Positions 1-8,362 of a stretch of 39,571 nt of DNA are shown here, in pieces. Position 1 is the first letter of the stretch; each line of letters starts with the position of its first letter. Source of the stretch: CAZILN01 sp964540005. GTDB lineage: Bacteria; Bacteroidota; Bacteroidia; Bacteroidales; SM23-62. Under the pieces are notes generated by a model that saw only the letters and a program-made list of their open reading frames with translations, was not told the origin of the DNA and ran no database searches. The stretch is taken from positions 1 through 39,571 of the forward strand of contig CAZILN010000366.1 in the NCBI GenBank assembly GCA_964540005.1. The letters are read 5' to 3'. A program made the position numbers and the translations under genes.

Positions 1-236
1 AAGCTTTCGAATCCGTTAAAAAAGATGTTGTAATTGGATGTGAGATTATGAAATGACCGTGTGACCAGTGTGTTCTTCTCGGTAGAGCAAGCTGTAAGGA
101 TGAAAATGATAAACAGAATACCAACAGCTATATATATATGATGATTCCTGCTTAACATAATACACTAACTGTTTTTTCCCGCACATAGTATATCAAAAAG
201 TGCCAAAAATCTTTTACGGGATGACAGGTTGTTCTG

Positions 237-485
237 TTACTCAAGCGCCATCAGTTCCTTCAATTCTGGTACCTCTTTGCGTAAGGCCTGTTCTACTCCG
301 GCCCTAAGAGTCTGATAACTGAAAGGACATCCCTGACAGGCACCAAGCAGCCTTACTTTAACCACATAATCATCGGTAATCTCCTCAAGACTGATGTCAC
401 CACCATCGGCTTCAAGGTATGGCCTTATTTTATCAAGAGCTGTATTTACCCTGCTCTTCAGATCATTTTTTTCCTTTTCGTCCAT
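237..485 (-). CDS. NifU C-terminal domain Fe-S protein
   Basis: A protein of 82 residues that is essentially only the NifU C-terminal (Nfu) domain. The C-x-x-C motif in GACQGCPFS is visible in the middle, preceded by the typical LEADGGDISL stretch. In this family the two cysteines carry a [4Fe-4S] cluster, bridged between subunits, that is passed to client proteins. It lies 48 bases downstream of mrp on the same strand, which supports a joint role in Fe-S assembly or delivery in the cytoplasm. Bacteroidota commonly have this short form without the N-terminal scaffold domain. Function by family is firm; the specific clients are unknown. Confidence 0.93.
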   Translation of the reverse strand: MDEKEKNDLKSRVNTALDKIRPYLEADGGDISLEEITDDYVVKVRLLGACQGCPFSYQTLRAGVEQALRKEVPELKELMALE

Positions 486-533
486 TCGAGTAGTTATTTA
501 TTTATCAGTATATCAATTATCTAACAGTATATA

Positions 534-1631
534 TCACCTGCTGACAGATACAGTCTGAGTGGGAGGTGCTGAATTATTTCGTTTTTCTATCTCTTCAAGC
601 AGGCGATCTGTCATATCAAGGAATATCTGACGTGCAGGAGAATCTTCCCTGAGAACGCTCGGCTTCCCGGTATCGCTGTCCTCAACAATCCCCTGAATAA
701 GGGGTATTTGTCCCAGTAAAGGAAGCTTAAGAGCGTCCGCCAGGCGCTGTCCGCCCCCTTTTCCGAAAATATAGTATTTATTATCCGGTAATTCGGCTGG
801 CGTGAACCAGGCCATATTTTCCACCAGTCCCAGTACCGGGACATTGATCTTGTCACTGCGGAACATATTCACTCCTTTCAGGGCATCTGCGGTGGCAACA
901 TGCTGTGGAGTGGTTACAACAACGGCTCCGGTTACAGGTATCTCCTGTACCATGGTCAGGTGGATATCGCTGGTGCCGGGAGGCAGGTCAATATACAGGT
1001 AATCTAATTCCCCCCACTGGGTTTGTGCAATGAATTGTTTTAAGGCATTTGTGGCCATGGGGCCCCTCCAGACAATTGGGTCGGCCGGATCCACAAAATA
1101 CCCTATTGACAGGAGCTTCACATTATAATTTTCAACAGGGATGAGAATATCCTGTCCGTCCTTTTTAGCCACCCCGGGATTCATACCTTCGGTAGCCAGC
1201 ATTTTCGGGATGGAAGGGCCAAATATATCAGCGTCTATCAATCCCACTTTGTATCCTTTCAATGCCGTAGCTACAGCCAGGTTACAGGCGACAGTTGATT
1301 TTCCTACTCCGCCTTTGCCCGAGGCAACGGCAACAATATTACTTACTCCGGGTAATACCTGCTGCTCACTAACTATTTGCGTGGCTTTAATGGTAATGTT
1401 GTTTTTGATATTGGCCTGCGAACCTAAATAGGTCTCAACAGCCTTTACACATGCCTTTTTCAGGGAAGAAATAAAAGGATCATTCGAACGTTTAAAAACC
1501 AGGCTGAACCAGATGTTATTACCTTCTATCCTGATATCCTGTACCATCTGAAGACTGATAATATCTTTCCCGGAATCAGGATGTTCAACCTTCTGCAGGC
1601 AATCAATAAGTTGTTGTTTTGTAAAGCCCAT
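534..1631 (-). CDS. mrp: Mrp/NBP35-family Fe-S carrier ATPase
   Basis: 365 residues. Residues 1-80 form a MIP18/DUF59-type domain. From about residue 98 a P-loop NTPase of the MinD/Mrp type follows, with the deviant Walker A motif SGKGGVGKST (residues 104-113), a switch region around LIDADIFGPSIP and the DLPPGTSD motif. The family binds and transfers Fe-S clusters in an ATP-dependent way. The C-x-x-C pair that many Mrp/ApbC proteins carry near the C-terminus is absent here: the region reads VENMAWFTPAELPDNKYYIF. The gene is followed by the NifU-domain gene and preceded by a TAnnTTTG box 32 bases from its ATG, so the two are probably one transcript. Confidence 0.95.
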   Translation of the reverse strand: MGFTKQQLIDCLQKVEHPDSGKDIISLQMVQDIRIEGNNIWFSLVFKRSNDPFISSLKKACVKAVETYLGSQANIKNNITIKATQIVSEQQVLPGVSNIVAVASGKGGVGKSTVACNLAVATALKGYKVGLIDADIFGPSIPKMLATEGMNPGVAKKDGQDILIPVENYNVKLLSIGYFVDPADPIVWRGPMATNALKQFIAQTQWGELDYLYIDLPPGTSDIHLTMVQEIPVTGAVVVTTPQHVATADALKGVNMFRSDKINVPVLGLVENMAWFTPAELPDNKYYIFGKGGGQRLADALKLPLLGQIPLIQGIVEDSDTGKPSVLREDSPARQIFLDMTDRLLEEIEKRNNSAPPTQTVSVSR

Positions 1632-1662
1632 GAATATAAAGGATTGCTTAAAGACGGACTGA

Positions 1663-1670
1663 CAAATATA
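1663..1670 (-). promoter_or_regulatory. Bacteroidota-type promoter box (TAnnTTTG) for mrp
   Basis: On the minus strand this reads TATATTTG, matching the TAnnTTTG -7 box of Bacteroidota primary sigma factors. The mrp ATG lies 31 bases further on, giving a short leader of roughly 25-30 bases. No clear -33 element was found. Confidence 0.5.
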
Positions 1671-1681
1671 CTATTTAATTA

Positions 1682-2809
1682 TTACAATTGAAGTTCCCGG
1701 GAAGGGTCCCAGAACCGTTCTTCAAAATTAACCACCCTGTCATCGAGCACGATAATCCCTTCGTTTTCGAGCAGTTGTTGCATCACCCTGGGACCGTCAA
1801 AATGATGTTTTCCCGTAAGCCGGCCATTCCTGTTCACTACCCTGTGGGCAGGAATAAACTCAGCTGAAAAATGCGAGCTGTTAAGTGCCCACCCTACCGT
1901 GCGGGCAGACTTGGCGGAACCAAGGTACCGGGCAATGGCCCCGTAGCTTGTGATCCTCCCCGAGGGAATCAGGCAGGTTACCTCATAAACCCTTGAAAAA
2001 AATCCGTCATCAGTCTTCATCCGGTGATTGACTCTCCTCGAAGCAGAGCTTTGGGGAACCGAGCTTGCGAGCTCGGCGAAGCCAACCGGAGCGAAGCGGA
2101 GCTCAACGCAGTTAATGCGCTCGCTTAATTCAATGATTTCCCTGTCCGGGAGCCTGAATGCCAGAAAATGAATTTTCATCTGCTCCTCAAGGAATTGTTT
2201 TTCATAAAAGGTCTTTATCTCGAGGATCTTGCTGTTTTCGTTCCCATCGTACAGATCTTCTTTCTCCTGAACAATTTCCAGCCGGTTCAGAACAACCAGT
2301 TTCCTGGTATAATCGAACAGGGCAGTATTATCTGTTTTCAGGTTTACTATACCGTTATCCATCAGGAAACTACGATAGGAATTGAGAAACCCTGCCCCGG
2401 TGAGCCTCTTCTTGGATCTTCTATTTTTCAGTTGTGGATCCGGAAATGTCAGCCATATTTCCCTGACCTCATCTTTGCTGAAAAATGAAGAGATGAATTC
2501 AATCCGTGTCCGGATAAACATCACATTATCAAGCCTGTGCTGAAGCGCTTCCCTTGCTCCCGTCCATATCCTGGATCCCTTGATATCGACTCCTATATAA
2601 TTAATTGAAGGGAACATTCCTGCCATCCCCATGGTATATTCTCCCTTGCCGCAGCCCAGCTCAAGTATAATGGGATTATTGTTGCCGAAAATTTCCTTCC
2701 ATTTACCCTTATTGGCATGATCCTTTCCAAACACTTCCTTAAATGCTGGCTGGAGGACATTTGGAAAATCTTCCATCTCGGAAAACTTTTTTAGTTTACC
2801 CTTACCCAC
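1682..2809 (-). CDS. trmB: TrmB tRNA m7G46 methyltransferase fused to an alkyltransferase-like (ATL/MGMT-family) domain
   Basis: 375 residues in one frame. Residues 1 to about 221 are TrmB, which makes m7G46 in tRNA using SAM: ELGCGKG (50-56) binds SAM and WLTFPDPQ (119-126) is the family signature. Residues 264-375 are a complete MGMT-like domain starting at its own Met (codon at 2018-2020), with IPSGRITSYGAIA and PAHRV at 320-324. In true MGMT the motif is PCHRV; Ala replaces the acceptor Cys, so this half should be a non-repairing alkyltransferase-like protein that only flags O6-alkylguanine. The join (residues 222-263) is encoded by a GC-richer sequence containing a perfect hairpin and looks like an inserted repeat. 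Two separate genes joined by a recent insertion, or one assembly error, are the alternatives. The upstream gene gldH ends 10 bases away. Confidence 0.88.
   Translation of the reverse strand: MGKGKLKKFSEMEDFPNVLQPAFKEVFGKDHANKGKWKEIFGNNNPIILELGCGKGEYTMGMAGMFPSINYIGVDIKGSRIWTGAREALQHRLDNVMFIRTRIEFISSFFSKDEVREIWLTFPDPQLKNRRSKKRLTGAGFLNSYRSFLMDNGIVNLKTDNTALFDYTRKLVVLNRLEIVQEKEDLYDGNENSKILEIKTFYEKQFLEEQMKIHFLAFRLPDREIIELSERINCVELRFAPVGFAELASSVPQSSASRRVNHRMKTDDGFFSRVYEVTCLIPSGRITSYGAIARYLGSAKSARTVGWALNSSHFSAEFIPAHRVVNRNGRLTGKHHFDGPRVMQQLLENEGIIVLDDRVVNFEERFWDPSRELQL
2021..2125. repeat. Palindromic repeat-like insert inside the trmB-ATL reading frame
   Basis: Composition changes abruptly here compared with flanking coding DNA. 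The segment contains a perfect hairpin at 2059-2076 (stem CCGAGCT/AGCTCGG, loop TGCG) and several near-repeats of the GCGAAGC/GGAGCGAAGC type. In the fusion protein it encodes a linker rich in Ala, Ser, Val and Arg with no domain features. It behaves like a short intergenic palindromic element that has been read through in frame. Exact ends are uncertain, and no second copy exists in this window. Confidence 0.5.
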
Positions 2810-2819
2810 TGATACAGCT

Positions 2820-3293
2820 TTACTGGTTTGGATTCTTTTCTATCCGGAGCCCGACATCCAGGATGAATGGAAGGTTCTCGGTCCGCATGGCCTGTTTATA
2901 ACTGAAACTGTACTTCCCTTCCTGGGCGAACCTGATATTCTGCTTGTACAGCTGGCTGAGATCCCAAATATCGCCCAGGCCGCTTCCGTACCATTTACCC
3001 TTCCCGTCAGCCAGCAGGACCTCAACGGTATCGGTAAGTGTATGTCCGGAAGGGGCTGTGGTTTCTATGAAGAGGTACAGGTTCCGAAGCGGGTACATAC
3101 TTGTATTCCTGATATTGATGTAGAGATTATGAAGGGAAACAGTATCCTCGATAAATACTTCGAAACGAACCGGCTCATGGGAGCTCCATACACCATCGGG
3201 GATTTTGATATTCTTCTCATAGACCATGTCCTGGTCACAGGCAACCAGCAGACAGCCAATCAGTAATCCCAGTGCCAGCTTGCTATGGTTCAT
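2820..3293 (-). CDS. gldH: Gliding-motility lipoprotein GldH
   Basis: 157 residues with a lipoprotein signal peptide: a short basic start, a hydrophobic stretch and the lipobox LVAC with the lipidated Cys at residue 19. The rest matches GldH: an early YEKNIKIPDGVW segment, a beta-rich domain and a C-terminal part ending near LPFILDVGLRIEK. GldH is a lipoprotein required for gliding and for stability of other Gld lipoproteins in Flavobacterium, and it persists in many non-gliding Bacteroidota. Its ATG overlaps the stop codon of ricT (TAATG), so translation is probably coupled. The holB-ricT-gldH order is common in the phylum. Confidence 0.9.
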   Translation of the reverse strand: MNHSKLALGLLIGCLLVACDQDMVYEKNIKIPDGVWSSHEPVRFEVFIEDTVSLHNLYINIRNTSMYPLRNLYLFIETTAPSGHTLTDTVEVLLADGKGKWYGSGLGDIWDLSQLYKQNIRFAQEGKYSFSYKQAMRTENLPFILDVGLRIEKNPNQ

Positions 3294-4438
3294 TACCCCT
3301 TTTTCTTTTTATTCTTCCTGGATTTCCGGGATCTTTTCTGATATTTTTTCTTATCCAGCCTCGAAGGATCTTCATTATGAAAGCCCATATCTACTTCCGG
3401 AATAAGGGATTGATTGACATTTTCGTGTTCAATCAGCTCCTTTATCTTGTTTCCTTTACGGTTCTGACTGATTATTTCATTGACCCGTTCTACCGGTACC
3501 GGCACGAGATTGGTACTGGTCTCCTTTTCATATGAATACCACATAAGTCCGCGGTAAACATCCGTTTTCTGGTAATAGGCCGTACCGTTCTCAAGCTCCA
3601 GGACAGTATTCTTATCGGGGAAATCCTTCTGGGCGTCCACATAGGAGTGAAGTTCATAATTAAGGCAACATTTCAGTTTCCCGCACTGTCCAGCCAGTTT
3701 CTGTGGATTAAGTGACACCTCCTGGTACCTGGCCGCATTGGTTGTGACTGAAACGAAATTGTTGATCCAGCTGGCACAACATAATTCACGTCCGCAGGAA
3801 CCTATGCCGCCTATCCTGCCTGCTTCCTGACGGGCACCTATCTGTTTCATCTCGATACGGATCTTAAATTCATCAGCCAGTACCTTTATCAGCTCCCTGA
3901 AATCTACCCTCTCATCCGCGATATAATAAAAAATAGCTTTTGTCTTGTCCCCCTGGTATTCAACATCAGAGATCTTCATAGCCAGTTTCAGGTCTTCAGC
4001 AATCTGTCTTGTCCTTATCATTGTTGAATCCTCCAGGACAATGGCCTCTTTCCATTTATCGGTATCAACCGGCTTGGCTTTTCGGTAGATTTTCCTGAGT
4101 TCTTCCGGATCAAAGCTAATTCCATTCTTTTTCATCTGCCGGATCACCAGTTCACCTGTCAGTGAAACGATTCCTATATCATGACCCGGAGAAGCTTCAA
4201 CAGCAACTATGTCCCCCCTTGATAACCTGAGTGCGTTAACATTCCTGTATATACCTTTCCTGGTATTCTTGAAGCGGATCTCAGCGACCTCATTAAAAGC
4301 TGAAGCCAAAGGCAGATCCTTCATCCAGTTATATATATCAAGCTTGCTGCAGCCACTGATTAACAAATCCTTCTGGTTTGTAATCATTCCCCTGTTTTCG
4401 CAATACCTGCTTTTATCCTCTCTCATTAATCCGGGCAT
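3293..4438 (-). CDS. ricT: PSP1/RicT-family regulatory protein
   Basis: 381 residues. The PSP1 C-terminal domain is clear from about residue 180, with the cysteine-rich GIGSCGRELCC and QCGKLKCCLNYE segments. In Bacillus RicT (YaaT) such cysteines help hold Fe-S clusters in the RicA-RicF-RicT complex, which controls RNA maturation; the Bacteroidota partners are not known to me. The C-terminus is strongly basic (KKKYQKRSRKSRKNKKKKG), which would suit RNA or ribosome contact. The first ATG at 4438 gives a poorly conserved leader; the Met at 4387 starts just before the conserved SGCSKLDIYNW region and may be the true start. Overlaps gldH by the stop/start bases. Confidence 0.88.
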   Translation of the reverse strand: MPGLMREDKSRYCENRGMITNQKDLLISGCSKLDIYNWMKDLPLASAFNEVAEIRFKNTRKGIYRNVNALRLSRGDIVAVEASPGHDIGIVSLTGELVIRQMKKNGISFDPEELRKIYRKAKPVDTDKWKEAIVLEDSTMIRTRQIAEDLKLAMKISDVEYQGDKTKAIFYYIADERVDFRELIKVLADEFKIRIEMKQIGARQEAGRIGGIGSCGRELCCASWINNFVSVTTNAARYQEVSLNPQKLAGQCGKLKCCLNYELHSYVDAQKDFPDKNTVLELENGTAYYQKTDVYRGLMWYSYEKETSTNLVPVPVERVNEIISQNRKGNKIKELIEHENVNQSLIPEVDMGFHNEDPSRLDKKKYQKRSRKSRKNKKKKG

Positions 4439-4517
4439 TTAAATCAGGAAGTAAATTTAGAGAAAAATTATGAATCCGCTCCGGGGATACTCATTCTGAT
4501 CAGGAAGGTGTATGCTG

Positions 4518-5657
4518 TTAAGTGGGTTTCCGGGGCCTGATCAACCCGGACAGTTTAAGGGACATATCGAGAAAGACTATTCTTGCATATGCATTTGCTT
4601 CAATATGGTTATGAGCCAGGTTCAAAGCTGAATATATTCCCTCAATGTTACCTGGGTTGACAAAAGCCGAAAATTTCTCTGAAAATTCCCTCTCCTTCTG
4701 AGTCACTACTGCCAGTTCTTTTTCTTTTATATTCATCAGGAAATTTTCCCTGATCATCCTTATGGCATAAACAAGAAAATTTTTTTGCCGTTCACGCCCC
4801 AGTGAAGATATCTCTTCCACCCAGTTCAATATTTCAGGTATTTTTGCCATGTATGCCAGCCTCATCATCTTAATAAACATTTCCAAAACCTGATCAGGAG
4901 TGCTTGTGGACTGTATGTATTCCAGGGCCCTGTTATAGTTACCTGCTGAGAGGGCAGCTATCCCTTCTATTCCAGATCCTTCTTGTTCAAACCTGTCCTG
5001 CAGGCACTTTATGAGTTCGGATTGGCCGATAGCCGGAACTTTAATAATCTGGGTCCTTGACAGCACGGTGGGCAACATACTGTCAGTATTCTCCACAACC
5101 ATTATGAAAAGTGTTTTTGAAGGTGGTTCCTCGATGATCTTTAACAATTTATTGGCTGATGGCGGGTTCATCTTTTCAGGCAGCCAGATGATCATTATCT
5201 TATAGTCTGATTCAAAGGACTGAAAACTCAGTTTCCGGAGGATGGCAGCACTTTCATATACATTAATTATTCCCTGCTTGTTTTCCATACCGATAAATTC
5301 ATACCATGCCTGAGGAATGATATATGGATCCTCCGAGACGAAAGACCTCCACTCATCGATAAAATCATCGCTTACAGGATTACGATTTACTGATTTTGTT
5401 GTTGCTACCGGGTATACAAAATGCAGGTCAGGATGCACCATTCTGCCGGCCTTATGGCAGGAAGGGCATTCACCGCAGGAATCATCATCTTTTTTATCCT
5501 CGCACAATATGTACCGGGCATAAGCCAGGGCAAGCGGGAAAGTCCCGTATCCACCTTTTCCCAGGAACATCTGGGCATGAGGTAACCTGTTTTCCCTTAC
5601 ATTCCTGATCAGCCTTTTCTTTATTGCTGCCTGTCCGATAACCTCCCTGAACTGCAT
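4518..5657 (-). CDS. holB: DNA polymerase III delta' subunit-like clamp-loader ATPase
   Basis: 379 residues of the AAA+ clamp-loader type, beginning MQFREVIGQAAIKKRL with the usual IGQ region. The Walker A site is degenerate (FLGKGGYGTFPLA, no GKT), as expected of delta' subunits, which do not hydrolyse ATP. A cysteine cluster (ILCEDKKDDDSCGECPSCHK, roughly 51-70) matches the zinc module of the family. The sensor region KLLKIIEEPPSKTLFIMV and the SRTQII motif are also present. It acts in loading the sliding clamp. It heads the holB-ricT-gldH series and is divergent from pgk across an 84-base gap. Confidence 0.9.
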   Translation of the reverse strand: MQFREVIGQAAIKKRLIRNVRENRLPHAQMFLGKGGYGTFPLALAYARYILCEDKKDDDSCGECPSCHKAGRMVHPDLHFVYPVATTKSVNRNPVSDDFIDEWRSFVSEDPYIIPQAWYEFIGMENKQGIINVYESAAILRKLSFQSFESDYKIMIIWLPEKMNPPSANKLLKIIEEPPSKTLFIMVVENTDSMLPTVLSRTQIIKVPAIGQSELIKCLQDRFEQEGSGIEGIAALSAGNYNRALEYIQSTSTPDQVLEMFIKMMRLAYMAKIPEILNWVEEISSLGRERQKNFLVYAIRMIRENFLMNIKEKELAVVTQKEREFSEKFSAFVNPGNIEGIYSALNLAHNHIEANAYARIVFLDMSLKLSGLIRPRKPT

Positions 5658-5702
5658 GCGAAATTCTTTAATTTCAGAAAGAGTAAAATTAAAATACTTT
5701 TA

Positions 5703-5710
5703 TAACTTTG
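5703..5710 (+). promoter_or_regulatory. TAnnTTTG promoter box for pgk
   Basis: TAACTTTG, a full match to the Bacteroidota -7 consensus, 31 bases before the pgk ATG and inside the divergent holB/pgk gap. No convincing -33 element was seen. Confidence 0.55.
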
Positions 5711-5741
5711 CGCATCTCTTGAACAACAAAAAATATATATA

Positions 5742-6932
5742 ATGCAAAGCATTGACAATTATAACTTTAACGGTAAAAAAGTTATTATGAGAGTGGACTT
5801 TAATGTCCCGCTTAATAATGCATTTGAGGTGACTGATGATAGCAGGATCAGAGCAGCCATACCCACCATAAATAAAATTCTCGATGAGGGTGGGGCATGC
5901 ATCCTGATGTCTCACCTTGGCAGGCCCAAGGAAGGTCCGGAAGAAAAGTTTTCGCTGCGTCATGTTGTCTCCAGGCTGTCTGAGCTCAGTGGCAGAACAG
6001 TGAGGTTTGCAGACGACTGCATAGGTGAAAATACCCTCAGTCTTAAAAAGGGACTTAAACCGGGAGAGATATTACTGCTTGAGAATCTCAGGTTTTACAA
6101 GCAGGAGACAAAAGGAGATGAAAACTTTGCTTCCTCTCTGGCCGAAGGAGCAGATGTATATGTTAATGATGCATTCGGAACAGCCCACAGGGCTCATGCT
6201 TCCACTACTATTGTAGCCAGGTTTTTCCCTGAGGACCGGATGTTCGGTTACCTGATAAGCAGCGAGCTCTCCAGCATGGACAGGGTGCTGCACCAACCTC
6301 AGGGCCCCTTCACTGCTGTTATGGGAGGCGCCAAGGTATCGGATAAGATCCTGATCATTGAAAACCTTCTCGCCAAGGTAGACAACCTGATCATTGGCGG
6401 CGGAATGACCTATACTTTCATAAAGGCACAGGGAGGTAACATAGGATCCTCACTCTGTGAAGAAGACTCTCTTGACCTTGCTCTGGACCTGATCCGGAAA
6501 GCAAAAAAGCAAAATGTAAATCTTTACCTGCCTGTCGATAATATTGCGGCTTCTGCGTTTGACAATGAAGCTGAAACCCGGCTGACCCCTACCGACCAGG
6601 TTCCCGGGGGCTGGATGGGACTCGATATTGGTCCGCAGACCATTGATCTTTTCAGCAGGGTTATTTCCGAATCCAAAACCATCCTCTGGAACGGCCCCAT
6701 GGGAGTTTTCGAGATGAGCAATTTCCAGACAGGAACAAAAAGCGTTGCTGAATCCATTGCCCGGGCGACAAGGGCAGGCGCATTCAGCCTGGTTGGAGGA
6801 GGAGATTCTGTGGCAGCCATAAACAAATATCACCTTCATGACAGTGTTAGTTATGTCTCTACCGGGGGTGGCGCCATGCTCGAATATATTGAAGGAAAAG
6901 AGTTACCCGGGATTGCGGCCATTCAGGAATAG
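5742..6932 (+). CDS. pgk: Phosphoglycerate kinase
   Basis: 396 residues, the normal length. Phosphoglycerate kinase interconverts 1,3-bisphosphoglycerate plus ADP and 3-phosphoglycerate plus ATP in glycolysis. Visible landmarks are MRVDFNVPL near the N-terminus, LMSHLGRPK, the LLENLRFY region, MGGAKVSDKI in the hinge area, ILWNGPMGVFE and the C-terminal nucleotide loop GGGDSVAAINKY followed by STGGGAMLEYIEGKELPG. It has its own promoter box and is followed after 24 bases by the LuxE-like gene on the same strand. Nothing unusual in the protein. Confidence 0.97.
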   Translation: MQSIDNYNFNGKKVIMRVDFNVPLNNAFEVTDDSRIRAAIPTINKILDEGGACILMSHLGRPKEGPEEKFSLRHVVSRLSELSGRTVRFADDCIGENTLSLKKGLKPGEILLLENLRFYKQETKGDENFASSLAEGADVYVNDAFGTAHRAHASTTIVARFFPEDRMFGYLISSELSSMDRVLHQPQGPFTAVMGGAKVSDKILIIENLLAKVDNLIIGGGMTYTFIKAQGGNIGSSLCEEDSLDLALDLIRKAKKQNVNLYLPVDNIAASAFDNEAETRLTPTDQVPGGWMGLDIGPQTIDLFSRVISESKTILWNGPMGVFEMSNFQTGTKSVAESIARATRAGAFSLVGGGDSVAAINKYHLHDSVSYVSTGGGAMLEYIEGKELPGIAAIQE

Positions 6933-6956
6933 GTCCTGAAAACTTAATACTGTATC

Positions 6957-7946
6957 GTGTACAATGAGCTCATCTCCAGAGTATTTGAAATAAAGGATGA
7001 AGCTTCATTCAGGGAAACCGCACTCGAAATCTTCAGACTGCAGTCCAGGCACAACCCCGTGTACCGGGAATATATCCGTAGTCTTAAGCGAAATCCGGAA
7101 GATGTCAGGGAACTAAGCGAAATACCATTCCTGCCTGTTGAATTCTTCAGATCCCATAAGGTCCTGATGGAAGGAATTACCGTAAAAAGGGTATTCGAAA
7201 GCAGTGGTACCGGAACAGGTCTCAGGAGCAGGCATTATATCGCCGATACCGGCTTGTATGAAAAGAGTTTCATATCCACCTTCAGGCATTTCTATTCCGA
7301 CCCCCGCAGGTATTGCATACTTGCCCTGCTGCCCTCATACCTGGAGCGTAAAAATTCCTCCCTGGTATATATGGCCGATGGACTGATCCGGATGAGTGCA
7401 CATGCGGGCAGTGGTTTCTTCCTTGATAATACGGGCGAACTTATTGAATTAATCACCAACTGCGAAGAACAACAGATCCCCTGCCTGCTCCTGGGGGTCA
7501 GTTTTGCCCTTCTTGACCTCGCCGAACATTTCAGTTTAGCTCTCGACCACACCATCGTTATGGAAACCGGGGGAATGAAAGGCAGGAGGGAAGAGATTAC
7601 CAGGGAGGCAATGCACAGCCTGCTGGAATCAAGATGGGGGATCTCACAGGTCCATTCAGAATACAGCATGACCGAATTGCTTTCTCAGGCATATTCAAAA
7701 GGGAAGGGTCTTTTTCGATGCCCGTCCTGGATGAAAATAATGGTCCGCGACATATACGACCCCTTCTCTTATCTTCCTCCCGGTGTGAACGGTGCTATTA
7801 ACATCATAGATCTCGCCAATATTTACTCATGCTCATTCATTGAAAGCAGGGATCTTGGTAAACTGCTGCCAGATGGCAGTTTCAAGGTATCTGGCCGTTT
7901 GGATAACAGCGACATCAGGGGCTGTAATCTGCTGGTCTCCGAATGA
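6957..7946 (+). CDS. LuxE/PaaK-type acyl-protein synthetase
   Basis: 329 residues of the adenylate-forming LuxE family. The phosphate-binding-like loop ESSGTGTGLRSRH (near residue 83) and the central VMETGGMKGRREE and SEYSMTELLSQAY segments, which shape the adenylate site, are visible. LuxE itself activates a fatty acid and forms an acyl-protein thioester for luciferase aldehyde synthesis. Bacteroidota that are not luminous carry homologues, and the actual acyl substrate here is unknown. No LuxC or LuxD partner is in the window. The only available start is GTG at 6957, since an in-frame TAA lies four codons upstream. It probably shares the pgk transcript and ends three bases before the convergent YraN gene. 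Confidence 0.82.
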   Translation: MYNELISRVFEIKDEASFRETALEIFRLQSRHNPVYREYIRSLKRNPEDVRELSEIPFLPVEFFRSHKVLMEGITVKRVFESSGTGTGLRSRHYIADTGLYEKSFISTFRHFYSDPRRYCILALLPSYLERKNSSLVYMADGLIRMSAHAGSGFFLDNTGELIELITNCEEQQIPCLLLGVSFALLDLAEHFSLALDHTIVMETGGMKGRREEITREAMHSLLESRWGISQVHSEYSMTELLSQAYSKGKGLFRCPSWMKIMVRDIYDPFSYLPPGVNGAINIIDLANIYSCSFIESRDLGKLLPDGSFKVSGRLDNSDIRGCNLLVSE

Positions 7947-7949
7947 GCA

Positions 7950-8306
7950 TCAGACCGGATAAAAAGCATCCCTTATATGCTCAATCTGCAGGTCATCCCT
8001 GTCTGAGCAGACAAAAATCACATCGAAGCGTACCGGTTTTGTCAGCCTGTGTTCCCAGATATAAGCCTCTGCTGTACGGATTATCCGCCCCTGTTTTTTC
8101 CTGTTTACTGCATCTTCAGGCCTTTCACAGCTTCCCCAAAGCATGGTCTTAACCTCTGTAATAACGATGAACTCATCTGTTTCAGAAATAATATCCACCT
8201 CCATGCTACCCTTGCGCCAGTTCCTTGCACGAATTATGTGTCCCCTTCCCTCCAGGAACCGGACTGCCCTTTCTTCGTTTTTCCTGCCTGATTCTATATG
8301 ATTCAT
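7950..8306 (-). CDS. YraN/UPF0102 family nuclease-fold protein
   Basis: 118 residues, full length for UPF0102. The N-terminal GRKNEERAVRFLEGRG helix and the restriction-endonuclease-like core, MEVDIISETDEFIVITEVKT with the D...E-x-K arrangement, are present. The fold is that of Holliday-junction resolvases, but the cellular role of YraN is not established. It lies downstream of the LD-carboxypeptidase gene on the same strand (56-base gap) and is tail-to-tail with the LuxE-like gene. Confidence 0.9.
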   Translation of the reverse strand: MNHIESGRKNEERAVRFLEGRGHIIRARNWRKGSMEVDIISETDEFIVITEVKTMLWGSCERPEDAVNRKKQGRIIRTAEAYIWEHRLTKPVRFDVIFVCSDRDDLQIEHIRDAFYPV

Positions 8307-8362
8307 ACCCGGTACAGTTTAATCCGGGAAGCCTGTAATTATATGCCAGCAGATTCCCTTAT

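Noticed and set aside
1..56. Open plus-strand frame ending in TGA at 54-56, which could be the 3' end of a gene.
   Set aside because: Only 17 codons are visible and no family can be recognised; 57-236 also shows nothing convincing.
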